A stretch of DNA of 64,000 bases from RUG572 sp051884915 (GCA_051884915.1 JBJEWF010000029.1:13872-77871); one strand, 5' to 3'. Shown: positions 50,109 to 58,971, numbered from the stretch's first letter. The notes: generated by a model not told the origin, from the letters alone. Numbers and translations: made by a program.

Positions 50109-51507
50109 CTTTCTCCTCGTTTTCGTTGTCGGAATCCTTGCGCGTTTCCTCGGACTCGATGCCGAGTTCCTTCATGAGCTTGCGCTCCCTTGCAATCTGC
50201 CGCAGCTCCGTCTCCCAGTCCTTTCCCTGCTTCGCGTATTCGGCTGCGAGGGTCGTCGTCCTCGCGTCGAGGCGTATCTGCTGTGCGGTGGCCTCCTTGC
50301 CGGGGTCGACGTGCTCCTGCCCGTCCCAGAACCACACGTGGCGGCAGTCGCACGGGTCGATGGTCGTGTGCGTAGCAAGCGACCACTCCTTGAGCCAGAG
50401 GTCGAGCACCCGGTCGAGAATCTCCGTCTCCATGAAGGAGCGGTCGACCTTGAGAGCCTTGTGGTAGGTCTGGTGGTCGAGACGCCCGGAGGCGTAGTTG
50501 TAGCCGGACGAGTTCCCCGCCGCAATGTTGTAGGGCATCGAAAGGCAGCGCGCGATCTCGTTGAGGATTTCGCGCTTGAACTCGCCGTATGTCGTGACGG
50601 GCTGCTTGGGGTCCACCTGCGACATCTTCCAGCCGCCCGGCATCGTAAGGAGCATATTGCGCTCAAGCTGGATGGTGTCCATCGCCTCCACGGCGTCCGC
50701 CTCTCCGCTCGCCGGCGCGTCCGTGTAGAGGATGCCGGCGAAATCGGCAGCGGCCTCGGCTGCGGACACTACCGCGAGCGTGAACCGCCGGAGGTGTGCA
50801 AAGAGCGGCAACGCAGCCGTGATCTCCGGGATGCCGCGGTGCTGTTCGGGGCGATCCTGCCGAAACACGTGGATCATGTTCTCGGCCTTGACCGTGTACG
50901 CCTCCATGTTGAAGGAGTCCGTACCGCCTGGATGCTTCTTCAGCACACGGTAGGACTTCGGGTTTCCGAATTGGTCGAACGTGATACCGTCCACCGAGCT
51001 GCCGTCGGTTTTCATTTCGTCATCCGTCACCCGGTCGGCTTCGACGAGCTGGAGGTCGAGCTTCACGTCCGTTGAAAGTCTGGGATTCTGTGCGAGTACG
51101 GCGAACGCCTCTCCGTCCTGGCACCGCGCCATGCGGATGGTGCGCAGTTTCGAGGCGAGCCGGATTCTCTGCGTCCACACGGCGAAGTCGTGTTCGATCC
51201 TGTTGTTCGTCTCATCGCTCTCAAGCAGCATCTGGAGGCGAGGCCCGGTACCGACCGTATCGTCGGCAAGCGTCTTCACGATGCCGCGCGCATAGGAGTT
51301 GTTCTGCACCTCGTAGCGGGCGCGGGTGCGGAGCGTCTTGCGCACGGAGGGGTCGGCCTCCGCATCGGCGGAGAGGAACTCCGCCGCGCCCCAGTGGCGG
51401 GCGTTGTCCTTCGTGGTCTGCGCGGCATCGAACCGCGCCTTCATCCACATCGGGAGCGAGAGCCGGATGGCCTTGCGGGGTTCCTTGCGCTTGAGGAAGT
51501 CCAGCAT
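50095..51507 (-). CDS. Portal protein (lambda family)
   Basis: A 470-residue protein that would form the dodecameric DNA channel at one capsid vertex. Typical sequences are YEVQNNSYARGIVKTLADDT (clip/stem region), LQLVEADRVTDDEMKTDGSS, GITFDQFGNPKSYRVLKKHP and IHVFRQDRPEQHRGIPEITA. The C-terminus is a charged, helical crown. The start at 51507 shares bases with the upstream methyltransferase stop (TGATG). Confidence 0.9.
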   Translation of the reverse strand: MLDFLKRKEPRKAIRLSLPMWMKARFDAAQTTKDNARHWGAAEFLSADAEADPSVRKTLRTRARYEVQNNSYARGIVKTLADDTVGTGPRLQMLLESDETNNRIEHDFAVWTQRIRLASKLRTIRMARCQDGEAFAVLAQNPRLSTDVKLDLQLVEADRVTDDEMKTDGSSVDGITFDQFGNPKSYRVLKKHPGGTDSFNMEAYTVKAENMIHVFRQDRPEQHRGIPEITAALPLFAHLRRFTLAVVSAAEAAADFAGILYTDAPASGEADAVEAMDTIQLERNMLLTMPGGWKMSQVDPKQPVTTYGEFKREILNEIARCLSMPYNIAAGNSSGYNYASGRLDHQTYHKALKVDRSFMETEILDRVLDLWLKEWSLATHTTIDPCDCRHVWFWDGQEHVDPGKEATAQQIRLDARTTTLAAEYAKQGKDWETELRQIARERKLMKELGIESEETRKDSDNENEEKDGNE

Positions 51508-53150
51508 CAGAGCGCCTCCTTTCCGCAGGAGTCCTCGACGGCCTGAATCCTCTGTCCGACCCACATCATCACGTTCACGCACATGGAGTTGCCGAGCGCC
51601 TTGTAGCGGGGGCCGTCCGGGCATTCCGTCTCCGGCTTGCCTTTCCACGGAATCTGCGTGTATCCGTCCGGCATACCCATAAGCCGCTCGCACTCGACCG
51701 GCATGAGCTTCCTGACTACGCTGCGCACTCCGCTCGTCGCAACGGCGGGCATCACGTCGGCGCGGATGGTGGGAAAAACGTTCTCGCCCTTGGTGTCCGT
51801 GCCGCCAGCATCGTTCTTGATGAATCCGAGCGTCTCCTCCTCGACGATTGCCATGCCGCCCTGGTTCTTCGAGGGCGAGGGGTCGAGAGTGTCGATGGTT
51901 CGGGAGACATCGATTTTGTGGATGCCCGACTTGGGATTGGACGAGTTCATGGCGTGGGACGCCATCGAGTCGAAGGCATAGACCTCCTGTATCAGCTTGC
52001 CAGTGTCCTGCCGGTTCATCTTCGCGGGATAGTTTGCGTCGAGCGTGGGGCAGACATCATCGCAGATGGCCTTGCCGCCCTTGTAGTCGGTCGAGAGAAG
52101 AGTCGGCGACACGCCGTCTCCGGAGTCGATCTGCCTCATGTCCACGATGCACTGGAGCTGCTGCTTGTCTGGCATGAACTGGTGGTCGCTCGATGCCGTG
52201 ATCGTGGCCGACTGCTGGCTTCCGTCCCACCAGCACGGGAACTGGAAGAGCGTCTGGTCGTTGCCGGTCTGAAGCGTGAGGCTCAGTTCGTCGGAGACGA
52301 GGGCTCCCTTGCCGCCGCCGGGCTTGCCTGCGCGCATTCTGACCGTATGAGCGCAAGGAGCGCGTCCTTGAGAATCCTCGGCAGATCCTTCCCGCGCTTC
52401 GCGGCGCGGCGCAGCAGCCCCGCCGCACATTTCACCGTCAAATAGAACCTTTGCGGGATATTCCCACGAACCAAGATGTCCGACAAGGATGACACGGCGC
52501 CTTCGCTGCGGGACCGCCCCCGGAAATTCGGGAACTCTGGTATATTGAGCGTCAAGCACTCGCCATGCCACTCCGTAGCATCCGGGGGCGTCGGTGACGA
52601 TTCCCGCCCGCTGCCAGCCTCCGTCGGGGACGGGGACTTCCCATCCCGCGAGCAGCGATAGGAATCCGGCAAAATCGCTTCCTTTCCCGCTTGTGAGGAC
52701 GCCGGGTACGTTTTCCCAAACGACCACCCGCGCGCGAGAGCGGAAAGCCAGTTTCGCAAATTCAAGGCAGAGGTTGCCGCGAGGGTCAGCGAGGCCCTTG
52801 CGGAGCCCCGCGATGCTGAACGCCTGACAGGGGGTTCCGCCGACAAGAAGGTCAATTGCTCCATCGTAGTCATTCTCCCGTATCTTGGTGAAGTCGCCGA
52901 GGTTCGGGACGGAGCCGCCTTCTGGCAGGGCGTCTATCACCCGCAGCCAAGACTCTCGCATCTTCCGGTCTTTCGGCGAGGACGCCTCGTCCGGGTCGAG
53001 CGGGCGGAGTGGCTTCGTCGCGCCCAAGCGGCGCATGAGGACGGCGGACGGGAACGGCTCGACCTCCCCGAAGAAGACAGGCTTCCATCCGAGGCCGTGC
53101 CATGCGAGGCTCGCCGCCTCGATGCCGGAGCATACGCTTCCGTACCTCAC
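51507..53150 (-). CDS. DNA cytosine-5 methyltransferase in the head gene cluster
   Basis: A 547-residue m5C methyltransferase that uses S-adenosylmethionine. Motif I is YGSVCSGIEAASLAWHGLGW, motif IV is GGTPCQAFSIAG with catalytic Cys108, motif VI is VWENVPGVLTS, motif VIII is QRRRRVILVGH, and motif X is YKALGNSMCVNVMMW. A large region between VIII and IX would read the DNA target. The GTG start at 53150 is supported by GGAGG upstream and by a 4-base overlap with the preceding gene stop. No restriction partner is nearby, so it is a phage-type solitary enzyme. Confidence 0.92.
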   Translation of the reverse strand: MRYGSVCSGIEAASLAWHGLGWKPVFFGEVEPFPSAVLMRRLGATKPLRPLDPDEASSPKDRKMRESWLRVIDALPEGGSVPNLGDFTKIRENDYDGAIDLLVGGTPCQAFSIAGLRKGLADPRGNLCLEFAKLAFRSRARVVVWENVPGVLTSGKGSDFAGFLSLLAGWEVPVPDGGWQRAGIVTDAPGCYGVAWRVLDAQYTRVPEFPGAVPQRRRRVILVGHLGSWEYPAKVLFDGEMCGGAAAPRREAREGSAEDSQGRAPCAHTVRMRAGKPGGGKGALVSDELSLTLQTGNDQTLFQFPCWWDGSQQSATITASSDHQFMPDKQQLQCIVDMRQIDSGDGVSPTLLSTDYKGGKAICDDVCPTLDANYPAKMNRQDTGKLIQEVYAFDSMASHAMNSSNPKSGIHKIDVSRTIDTLDPSPSKNQGGMAIVEEETLGFIKNDAGGTDTKGENVFPTIRADVMPAVATSGVRSVVRKLMPVECERLMGMPDGYTQIPWKGKPETECPDGPRYKALGNSMCVNVMMWVGQRIQAVEDSCGKEAL

Positions 53151-53389
53151 AGCGCACCTCCTCCCGACGCCATTTTCGTGATGCGGATCGGAAGACGCCG
53201 CCCGGCGAGGGCGTTCTTGGACGCAAGGAACTTGGCGGCCTCGATGAGGTCGCCCACGGACTGGTTCGCCACCCGCTGGCCGTCGACTTCGACTTCCTTG
53301 GGCTGCGCGAGCAGTCTTTCCATCGCCTTGTCTATCGTCTGTTCTTCCATTTCGTAAATCCATCGCGGAGACACCTGTCCCGCTACCAT
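53147..53389 (-). CDS. Small head protein in the position of gpW
   Basis: An 80-residue protein (67 from an internal ATG: MEEQTIDKAMERLLAQPKEV, EVDGQRVANQSVGDLIEAAK). The arrangement 'VxVDGxxVxxxSxxDLIxAxxFLASK' and size fit small head-tail joining proteins. In lambda-type gene order gpW lies exactly here, between terminase and portal. The ATG at 53389 lies within a 16-base sequence also found at 36676-36691. Confidence 0.65.
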   Translation of the reverse strand: MVAGQVSPRWIYEMEEQTIDKAMERLLAQPKEVEVDGQRVANQSVGDLIEAAKFLASKNALAGRRLPIRITKMASGGGAL

Positions 53390-53427
53390 TCTGTATCACC
53401 CCTCGCAAGAGGTCGGTAGCGGGATTT

Positions 53428-55707
53428 CTACGATTTCCGTTTTTTCCTCAAATCCGAGAGCTTCAGCCTCGGTTTCGCCGCCTTGCGCCTTTCGATGTCA
53501 GTCCCGGCGAGGACGCATCCGCACATCGATGCCGCGACCGCGCAGCCGACAAGTCCGTCCCACCAGTGGTTGTCGTGTGCCTCCGGGCGCATCTTCCACT
53601 CCTCGACGCGCCTGCCGCGACCCTCTGTCTTCACGCGGTACTCCGCCGTGAGGTGTTCGGCGAAGAGCATATGCGTCTCGGAACTGCGCCCCCACAGGGT
53701 GAGCGAACCCTTGTCCCCCTGTGAAGTCAAGAGACGGCTCGCTGCAAAGCTCTTCCAGTAGTTCGTGTCGTACACGACGTGCCGCACGACCCGCTTGCCG
53801 CGAATGTTTGGCATCCGCCAGTTGTGTCCGACCCGGTCGCCGGCGAGCCGCTTGTATTCGCCCATAGGCTTGGAACTTGCGCCGATGTACTTGCCGTGCG
53901 AGGGGACGATGATGTTCGCGTAGGCGGATTCGCGGCAGAACTGGTACACGACCTCGGTGGACAGTCCCCAGTTCGCGTCGATGAGGCATTTCTCGATGCG
54001 CATCGCCGCACCGTCGTCGCGTGTGTATTCCTTGCCGAGATACTTTTCCGTGAGTTCCTTCATGCCCGCATAGAGACATCCTTCGAGGCCCGTTCGGGGA
54101 TGCTTCGACTGCAAGGTCGGATTCGCCTCGGCGAGCGTGAAATACCGCCGCCTCTGGTCTGGCCATGCGCCGTAGTCGATCACGGCCCCGGTGAAATCGT
54201 CGCTCCACGCGCACACAACGTAGAAGAGCAGAGTCTTCTGCACGTCGATGAACATCGTGACGTGGCTCGCCCATGCCGGGACTGCGCCCCGCGAGCCGCC
54301 GTTGAGCCGGTTCACGATGCCGTCCACGGTGAGCTGCTCGTCGCTGCCGAGGTCTTCCGGGAGCGGCTCGTTCTGGTACTCCGCCCAGAACGCCGCCTCG
54401 TCCTGCAGCTTCAAGTTCATCGCGTGCTGGACGGCGGAAATCTCGTCGTAGTTGAAGCGGGCGTTCCATGAGACAACCGCCCCGGCGTCCATCTCCACCT
54501 GGTGGTCGCGGTAGAACTCCGTCGCCTTGGCGAATGTCCCGTGGTCGCGCAGTTCGTCCGCTCGGATGTCGGCGTACTTCGCCCAAAGCTCCTCGTTCGT
54601 CGGCAACTGGTAGAGCATCTTGCACCGTTCGCCGTTCCATTCGGGGTGGCGGGACTTGTCGAGGATCTGCTCGGCCATGTCGCCGGGGCGGATGACTGTG
54701 CAGGGCATGATGCCCGACATCTTCTTGCCCGGCCCGGCGAGACCGAGGATGTCGCCCGCCAGCACACGCACACGTTTGCGGGTCTGCTCCATCGATCCCG
54801 CCGACTCGCTTGTCTGCGGATCGTCGATGATGACGAATTCCGGGCGGATGGTGCGACCGTCGGGCTTCTTGTACTTCATGCCGCGTATGCGCCCGGTGAT
54901 GCCCGCGACGCGCACGAGGACGCCGGAGGACTTCGCGCCGGCGATGGTAGGAAGCACTATCTCGTTCGCCGTCCACGTGATTCGTGTGCGTTCTCCCTTG
55001 TAGAGCTGTCCGGCGCAGCGGTTGGCAATGCCGTCGAGACACTGGATTGGGAATATTACCTCCGGGAAGTCGGCTGCGAGGTGCTCATTCACCTCAAGTT
55101 CCGTCTTGATCGAATCGAGTATTTCGAGCGCGGCGGATTCGCTCGCGCCGATCACGACCACGAACTCGCGGTGGCCGTAGAGCATCGCCCAGATGGCGGC
55201 GGTCTCCGTGAGCGAGGACTTTCCCGACCCGCGCGACATCGCAAGCGCGAAGAGTCCGCCCTTGAGGACGGCCTGCTGTATCTTTGCGATGGCGCGGAGG
55301 TGGTCTTCCGACCATTCGAGGACATACACCTCCGGGAAGTACGTCTCGCAGAAGAGCCGGAAGTCGAGCCGGCACCTCTCTTTACGCTCCGCATCCTCGA
55401 CAGCCGGAAGCTCGCCGATGTCGCGCCCCGCAAGCGACTGCTCGGCCTGCCTGCGCGACATCTCGTCGCGGTGCCTTGCGTAGTCCGCGACCGGCTCGTC
55501 CGGCTCGTTGTGGCGGTCGACGAGCCACGCAACGTATGAGAAGAAGTTGATGCACCGCGCGTCCTCGCGGCTGGCGATGCGGTAGCCGCCCATCTCGAAG
55601 TGGCGGTACACCTGCGACGAACTCAAGACCGTCCCGTAGTCGGTCGAGTTCATGATCCGCACGACCTCGGTCGGCTTCAGCTTCTTGAGTACCGGCCTAA
55701 CCGCCAC
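53428..55707 (-). CDS. Terminase large subunit
   Basis: A 759-residue DNA-packaging motor. An N-terminal extension of about 100 residues contains a possible DNA-binding helix-turn-helix (TEVVRIMNSTDYGTVLSSSQ). The ATPase has Walker A SRGSGKSS (residues 158-165) and Walker B PEFVIIDDPQTSES. The C-terminal nuclease shows aspartates in HVTMFIDVQKTLLFYVV and KCLIDANWG. It overlaps the small upstream gene by 11 bases. Confidence 0.92.
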   Translation of the reverse strand: MAVRPVLKKLKPTEVVRIMNSTDYGTVLSSSQVYRHFEMGGYRIASREDARCINFFSYVAWLVDRHNEPDEPVADYARHRDEMSRRQAEQSLAGRDIGELPAVEDAERKERCRLDFRLFCETYFPEVYVLEWSEDHLRAIAKIQQAVLKGGLFALAMSRGSGKSSLTETAAIWAMLYGHREFVVVIGASESAALEILDSIKTELEVNEHLAADFPEVIFPIQCLDGIANRCAGQLYKGERTRITWTANEIVLPTIAGAKSSGVLVRVAGITGRIRGMKYKKPDGRTIRPEFVIIDDPQTSESAGSMEQTRKRVRVLAGDILGLAGPGKKMSGIMPCTVIRPGDMAEQILDKSRHPEWNGERCKMLYQLPTNEELWAKYADIRADELRDHGTFAKATEFYRDHQVEMDAGAVVSWNARFNYDEISAVQHAMNLKLQDEAAFWAEYQNEPLPEDLGSDEQLTVDGIVNRLNGGSRGAVPAWASHVTMFIDVQKTLLFYVVCAWSDDFTGAVIDYGAWPDQRRRYFTLAEANPTLQSKHPRTGLEGCLYAGMKELTEKYLGKEYTRDDGAAMRIEKCLIDANWGLSTEVVYQFCRESAYANIIVPSHGKYIGASSKPMGEYKRLAGDRVGHNWRMPNIRGKRVVRHVVYDTNYWKSFAASRLLTSQGDKGSLTLWGRSSETHMLFAEHLTAEYRVKTEGRGRRVEEWKMRPEAHDNHWWDGLVGCAVAASMCGCVLAGTDIERRKAAKPRLKLSDLRKKRKS

Positions 55708-55894
55708 GGGAAGCCTCCGTCTTGAGAATCCACGCGGCGTAGTCGTAGAGGTTGATCGTGCCGTTCTCGTTCACCGGCGCGCCGGCGGCGATGTCGGCCT
55801 CAAGCGTCTCCTCGGTGAGCGTCCTCGACCCCGCGTTCTTGAGGGCGCGCACGAGCGCATCCTTCGGAAGAGCCTTCACGTTGTATTCAGACAT
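55697..55894 (-). CDS. Small protein before TerL, terminase-associated candidate
   Basis: A 65-residue protein (MSEYNVKALPKDALVRALKN, TLEADIAAGAPVNENGTINL, YDYAAWILKTEASRGG). The 'DIAAGAPVNxDGTINLxxYxAWL' pattern is frequent in small proteins encoded directly before phage terminases. It may contribute to DNA recognition. CAGGAGG precedes ATG. It is the first gene of the long late block. Confidence 0.65.
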   Translation of the reverse strand: MSEYNVKALPKDALVRALKNAGSRTLTEETLEADIAAGAPVNENGTINLYDYAAWILKTEASRGG

Positions 55895-55930
55895 CTTCCG
55901 GGCCTCCTGAAAATAATCCGATTCTCCCGC

Positions 55931-55959
55931 TTGATAGTCCGGCCGATATACGCCAGTAT
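55931..55959 (+). promoter_or_regulatory. Promoter of the HARE-HTH gene (class A/B)
   Basis: TTGATA (55931-55936) and CAGTAT (55954-55959) with a 17-base spacer. The block ATATACGCCAGTATATGCGG is identical to the one at the recombinase operon promoter. Transcription should start near 55966, 26 bases before the ATG. Confidence 0.7.
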
Positions 55960-55991
55960 ATGCGGCGGTTGAACAAAACAAGGAGAATGCC

Positions 55992-56306
55992 ATGAGCAGA
56001 ACCAGGAAAACCGCGGCCAAGGCCGCTACCGCAAAGAACGAAACGAAGGCGAAGGCCGTCCCCGCGCCCGCCAAGGGGCTGTCGCTCCTCTCCGCCGCCA
56101 TCGAGGTGCTGAAGGAGAGCGACGAGCCCCTCAACTGCCGCCAGATGGTCGAGGCGGTCAAGGCCAAGGGTCTGTGGACGCCCGGAGCGGGCAAGACGCC
56201 GGAGCAGACGCTCTATTCCTCGATCAAGAGGGAGATCGCGTCCAAGGGCGACGCCTCGCGCTTTGTCATGTCGCAGGTCAAGGGACATTTCGCTCTCCGC
56301 CCGTAA
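55992..56306 (+). CDS. HARE-HTH domain protein
   Basis: A 104-residue protein with a lysine/alanine-rich tail (TRKTAAKAATAKNETKAKAV) followed by one HARE-HTH winged helix (LSLLSAAIEVLKESDEPLNC, RQMVEAVKAKGLWTPGAGKT, TPEQTLYSSIKREIASKGDA, SRFVMSQVKGHFAL). The domain is shared by eukaryotic ASXL/HB1 proteins and bacterial restriction systems, and has been proposed to sense DNA modification. AAGGAG precedes ATG. It is the only plus-strand gene in the right half, next to methylation genes. Confidence 0.85.
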   Translation: MSRTRKTAAKAATAKNETKAKAVPAPAKGLSLLSAAIEVLKESDEPLNCRQMVEAVKAKGLWTPGAGKTPEQTLYSSIKREIASKGDASRFVMSQVKGHFALRP

Positions 56307-56310
56307 TCGG

Positions 56311-57339
56311 CTACACGGCCTCGTACCCGAAAAGCCCAGATGCGCACATATCCGCATAGACGGGCTTGTCGAGTCCGAGCGAGGCGATGACGTGGCTTGC
56401 GGGATTGTCCTCCGCGTACGTCTCGACGAGGTGGTTCTCCTTGTCGAACAGCGACACGCGGATGTCCCTCCTGCCGATGCAGCACGAAATCGCGCACCGC
56501 ATCAGTTCGAGGCCGTACCGCTTCATCCCCTCAAGGGCCTTGCGGCGGGCGAGGACGTTCAGCGTCACGTCCGCCTTGGTCGGGTCCTTGCCCCACGGCG
56601 ATCCGCCGCCGATGCGGGAGTTCCCGCCGTAGAAGTCGCAGACGAGCTTGCGGCCCGTCGTGCCGCAGTCTCCTATCGAGCCGTGCTTCACATAGCGACC
56701 TGTCCCGTTCACGATGACGCGGCAACCGCTCCCAAGAACCGACTGCACATAGTTTCTCACCGCGCCGCTCGCCGACTCGTCGCACTCCGGGCGGATCGGG
56801 ATTGCGACGATGCATTCTTTCGGAACCCCGTCCTCGACCATCACCTGCGTCTTGATGTCCAGACCGCCGAAGCGGTGGCTGTGCAGATGCTGCGCTATCT
56901 GCCGGGCGAGCCAGTAGTCCTTCGGCATGAAACCCATTCGTGGCTCGTCGACCGCAAGCCCCCATGCAATCCCCTGATCTCCCCAGCCGTCGGCGTTCAC
57001 GCCTTGCGCGATGTCATCCGACTGCCGGGAGATGTGGCACGTCACCTTGAGGTCTTCCCCGCAGATGCAGTTCTCTATGCCGAAGAGAGACTGGTAGTCC
57101 GCCGTGTAGCCGATCTTCTCGACGGCCTCGCGGCAGAACCGGGCGATTTCCCCGTCCGTGAACGGAGTCGCGCACGTCACCTCGCCGGAGACCGTGCAGA
57201 ATGCGTCCTTGAGCTGCACTTCAAGGGCTACTCTGGCGTTCCTGTCGCGCTCAAGCGCATGGTCGAGGATGTAGGATGCGATGTAGTCGCAGGTGCGGTC
57301 GGGATGCCCGACTCCGCAGTATTCCGATGTCTGTATCAT
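56311..57339 (-). CDS. Phage-encoded S-adenosylmethionine synthetase (MetK-like)
   Basis: A 342-residue MetK homologue that makes SAM from methionine and ATP. It is about 40-50 residues shorter than bacterial MetK. Motifs are SEYCGVGHPDRTCDYIASYI (usual HPDK with Lys replaced by Arg at position 15), DGWGDQGIAWG (ATP/metal loop) and GGNSRIGGGSPWGKDPTKAD (P-loop-like, both lysines kept). It is convergent with the HARE-HTH gene, four bases apart, and follows the ParB-methyltransferase gene by 35 bases, so it probably boosts SAM for DNA methylation. The start was chosen by the conserved N-terminus. Confidence 0.9.
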   Translation of the reverse strand: MIQTSEYCGVGHPDRTCDYIASYILDHALERDRNARVALEVQLKDAFCTVSGEVTCATPFTDGEIARFCREAVEKIGYTADYQSLFGIENCICGEDLKVTCHISRQSDDIAQGVNADGWGDQGIAWGLAVDEPRMGFMPKDYWLARQIAQHLHSHRFGGLDIKTQVMVEDGVPKECIVAIPIRPECDESASGAVRNYVQSVLGSGCRVIVNGTGRYVKHGSIGDCGTTGRKLVCDFYGGNSRIGGGSPWGKDPTKADVTLNVLARRKALEGMKRYGLELMRCAISCCIGRRDIRVSLFDKENHLVETYAEDNPASHVIASLGLDKPVYADMCASGLFGYEAV

Positions 57340-57374
57340 GTCTATGGCTTCCTGTTCTCTTGCTATAGGGCGGA

Positions 57375-58655
57375 TTAGTGCGCTTCCGTGGCGTCTGTAT
57401 CGCCCTGTACAGCGTCCTGTGGTACCGTAGTGGTGCCGGAAGGTGTGTCTCCTGCGGCATCTGGCGCCGTGAGCGCAATCCAGTCGCAGCCCTCGCCGTG
57501 GACGAATTCCGCCCATCGTCTGCGGATGGCATCGCAGTATTTCGGGTCGAGTTCGACCATACGGCACGTGCGACCGGTCTGCTGGCACGCGATGAGCGTC
57601 GAGCCGCTGCCGCCGAAGGTGTCGAGGACGGTATCACCGCGTTTTGTCGAGTTCTTGATGAGATAGACGAGCATTTCCACCGGCTTCATCGTCGGGTGCA
57701 GGTCATTCTTCTTCGGCTTGTTGAACTCCATGACGGTTGTCTGCGAGCGGTCGGCGTACCATTCGTGCGCGGCTCCGTCCTTCCAGCCGTAGAGGCAGGG
57801 CTCGTGAATCCAGTGGTAGTCCTGCCGTCCAAGGACGAGCGAGTTCTTCTTCCAGACGAGACACTGGCGAACCCGAAGCCCGATGTCGAAGCAGGCGCCG
57901 CGAAAGTTGTATCCCTCGGAATCGGCATGGAAGATGTAGAACGCCGCTCCCGGCTTCATCGATTTCTCCGCTACGGCAAAGGCCGAGCGAAGGAACTCGC
58001 GGAACTTCGAGTCCTCCATCGAGTCGTTCTGAATCGACTGTCCGTCGGAGCCGTGGTAGTCCACGTTGTACGGAGGGTCGGTGAGCCACAGTCCGGCTTC
58101 GCCCGGCTTGCACACCTTGGCCATGTCCTCCGCCTTGGTGGAGTCTCCGCAGACGAGGAGATGCTTTTCGAGCCTGTACACCTCGCCCGGCTTCGACACC
58201 GGGACTTCCGGCGTCTCCGGCACGTCGTTCGGATCGGTTTCACCGATTTCGTCGGTCGTGCCGCCGATCAGCTCGTCGATTTCCGACGTGTCGAATCCGA
58301 GCGCGTCCATGTCGAAGCCGGCCTCCTGGAGCGTCTGCAGCTCGGCCTTGAGCAGCTCCTCGTTCCACTCTGCGACCTCGCCCGTCTTGTTGTCGGCGAT
58401 GCGGAGCGCCCGCTCCTGTTCCGGCGTGAGGTGGTCGACCACGATTGCGGGAATCGTCTCCGCGCCTAGCTCCTTCATCGCCTTGACGCGCGTGTGTCCG
58501 TTGATGATGACGCGATCCTTGTTCACGATGATCGCGCCGATGAACCCGTACTGGCGGATGGACGCGACCACCCCCGCGACCGCCTGGTCGTTGTTGCGCG
58601 GATTCCGCTCGTATGGCGTGAGCGAATCGATCCGCAGATTCTCGATTTTAGCCAT
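57375..58655 (-). CDS. ParB-domain/DNA amino-methyltransferase fusion
   Basis: A 426-residue protein. Residues 1-95 are a ParB/Srx-type domain (LTPYERNPRNNDQAVAGVVA, RVIINGHTRVKAMKELG). Residues about 165-400 are an N6-adenine/N4-cytosine methyltransferase of the beta class: LWLTDPPYNVDYHG (motif IV) comes before the SAM motif DTFGGSGSTLIACQQTGRTC. Such fusions are common in phages and prophages, where they modify phage DNA, often without a restriction partner. The start at 58655 follows GGAAAGGCAAAAGAC. A longer frame upstream reads through the intergenic region and is not supported. Confidence 0.92.
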   Translation of the reverse strand: MAKIENLRIDSLTPYERNPRNNDQAVAGVVASIRQYGFIGAIIVNKDRVIINGHTRVKAMKELGAETIPAIVVDHLTPEQERALRIADNKTGEVAEWNEELLKAELQTLQEAGFDMDALGFDTSEIDELIGGTTDEIGETDPNDVPETPEVPVSKPGEVYRLEKHLLVCGDSTKAEDMAKVCKPGEAGLWLTDPPYNVDYHGSDGQSIQNDSMEDSKFREFLRSAFAVAEKSMKPGAAFYIFHADSEGYNFRGACFDIGLRVRQCLVWKKNSLVLGRQDYHWIHEPCLYGWKDGAAHEWYADRSQTTVMEFNKPKKNDLHPTMKPVEMLVYLIKNSTKRGDTVLDTFGGSGSTLIACQQTGRTCRMVELDPKYCDAIRRRWAEFVHGEGCDWIALTAPDAAGDTPSGTTTVPQDAVQGDTDATEAH

Positions 58656-58829
58656 GTCTTTTGCCTTTCCGGGATTTTCCCAACAGAAATAAAGTCTCCT
58701 TGATAGCCGCGCTCCTTCCCGCGCCCTGCCGTCTGGAGGGGGCTGGGGAGGAACCGCCCGCCGATAATCCCTTATCACCCGACATCCGGGCGAAGTAGCG
58801 CGAAAACGCCTGGTTCCGCATCTGCCCCG

Positions 58830-58858
58830 TTGACTTTCCGGGGCCGATAGGGTATATT
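58830..58858 (+). promoter_or_regulatory. Candidate sigma70 promoter facing right
   Basis: TTGACT (58830-58835) and TATATT (58853-58858), spacer 17 bases. A four-base-pair CCCC/GGGG hairpin (58913-58924) followed by TTTTT (58931-58935) could end a transcript of about 70 bases. No gene with a ribosome binding site follows. Confidence 0.5.
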
Positions 58859-58936
58859 GTCCGCCGACAACTCCGTATGGGATCAACAGCGCTATTGCTT
58901 TGGCGCCCTTTGCCCCGTGCGGGGTTGTCCTTTTTG

Positions 58937-58971
58937 TGTCAGCGTCCTCGCGCGCGCGAGGTGCGGACACG
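58937..58971. repeat. Long inverted repeat carrying a TGTCAGCG box
   Basis: The arms GTGTCAGCGTCCTCGCG and CGCGAGGTGCGGACAC pair with one or two mismatches. There is no T-tract on either strand after the stem, so it is not an ordinary terminator. Confidence 0.55.
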
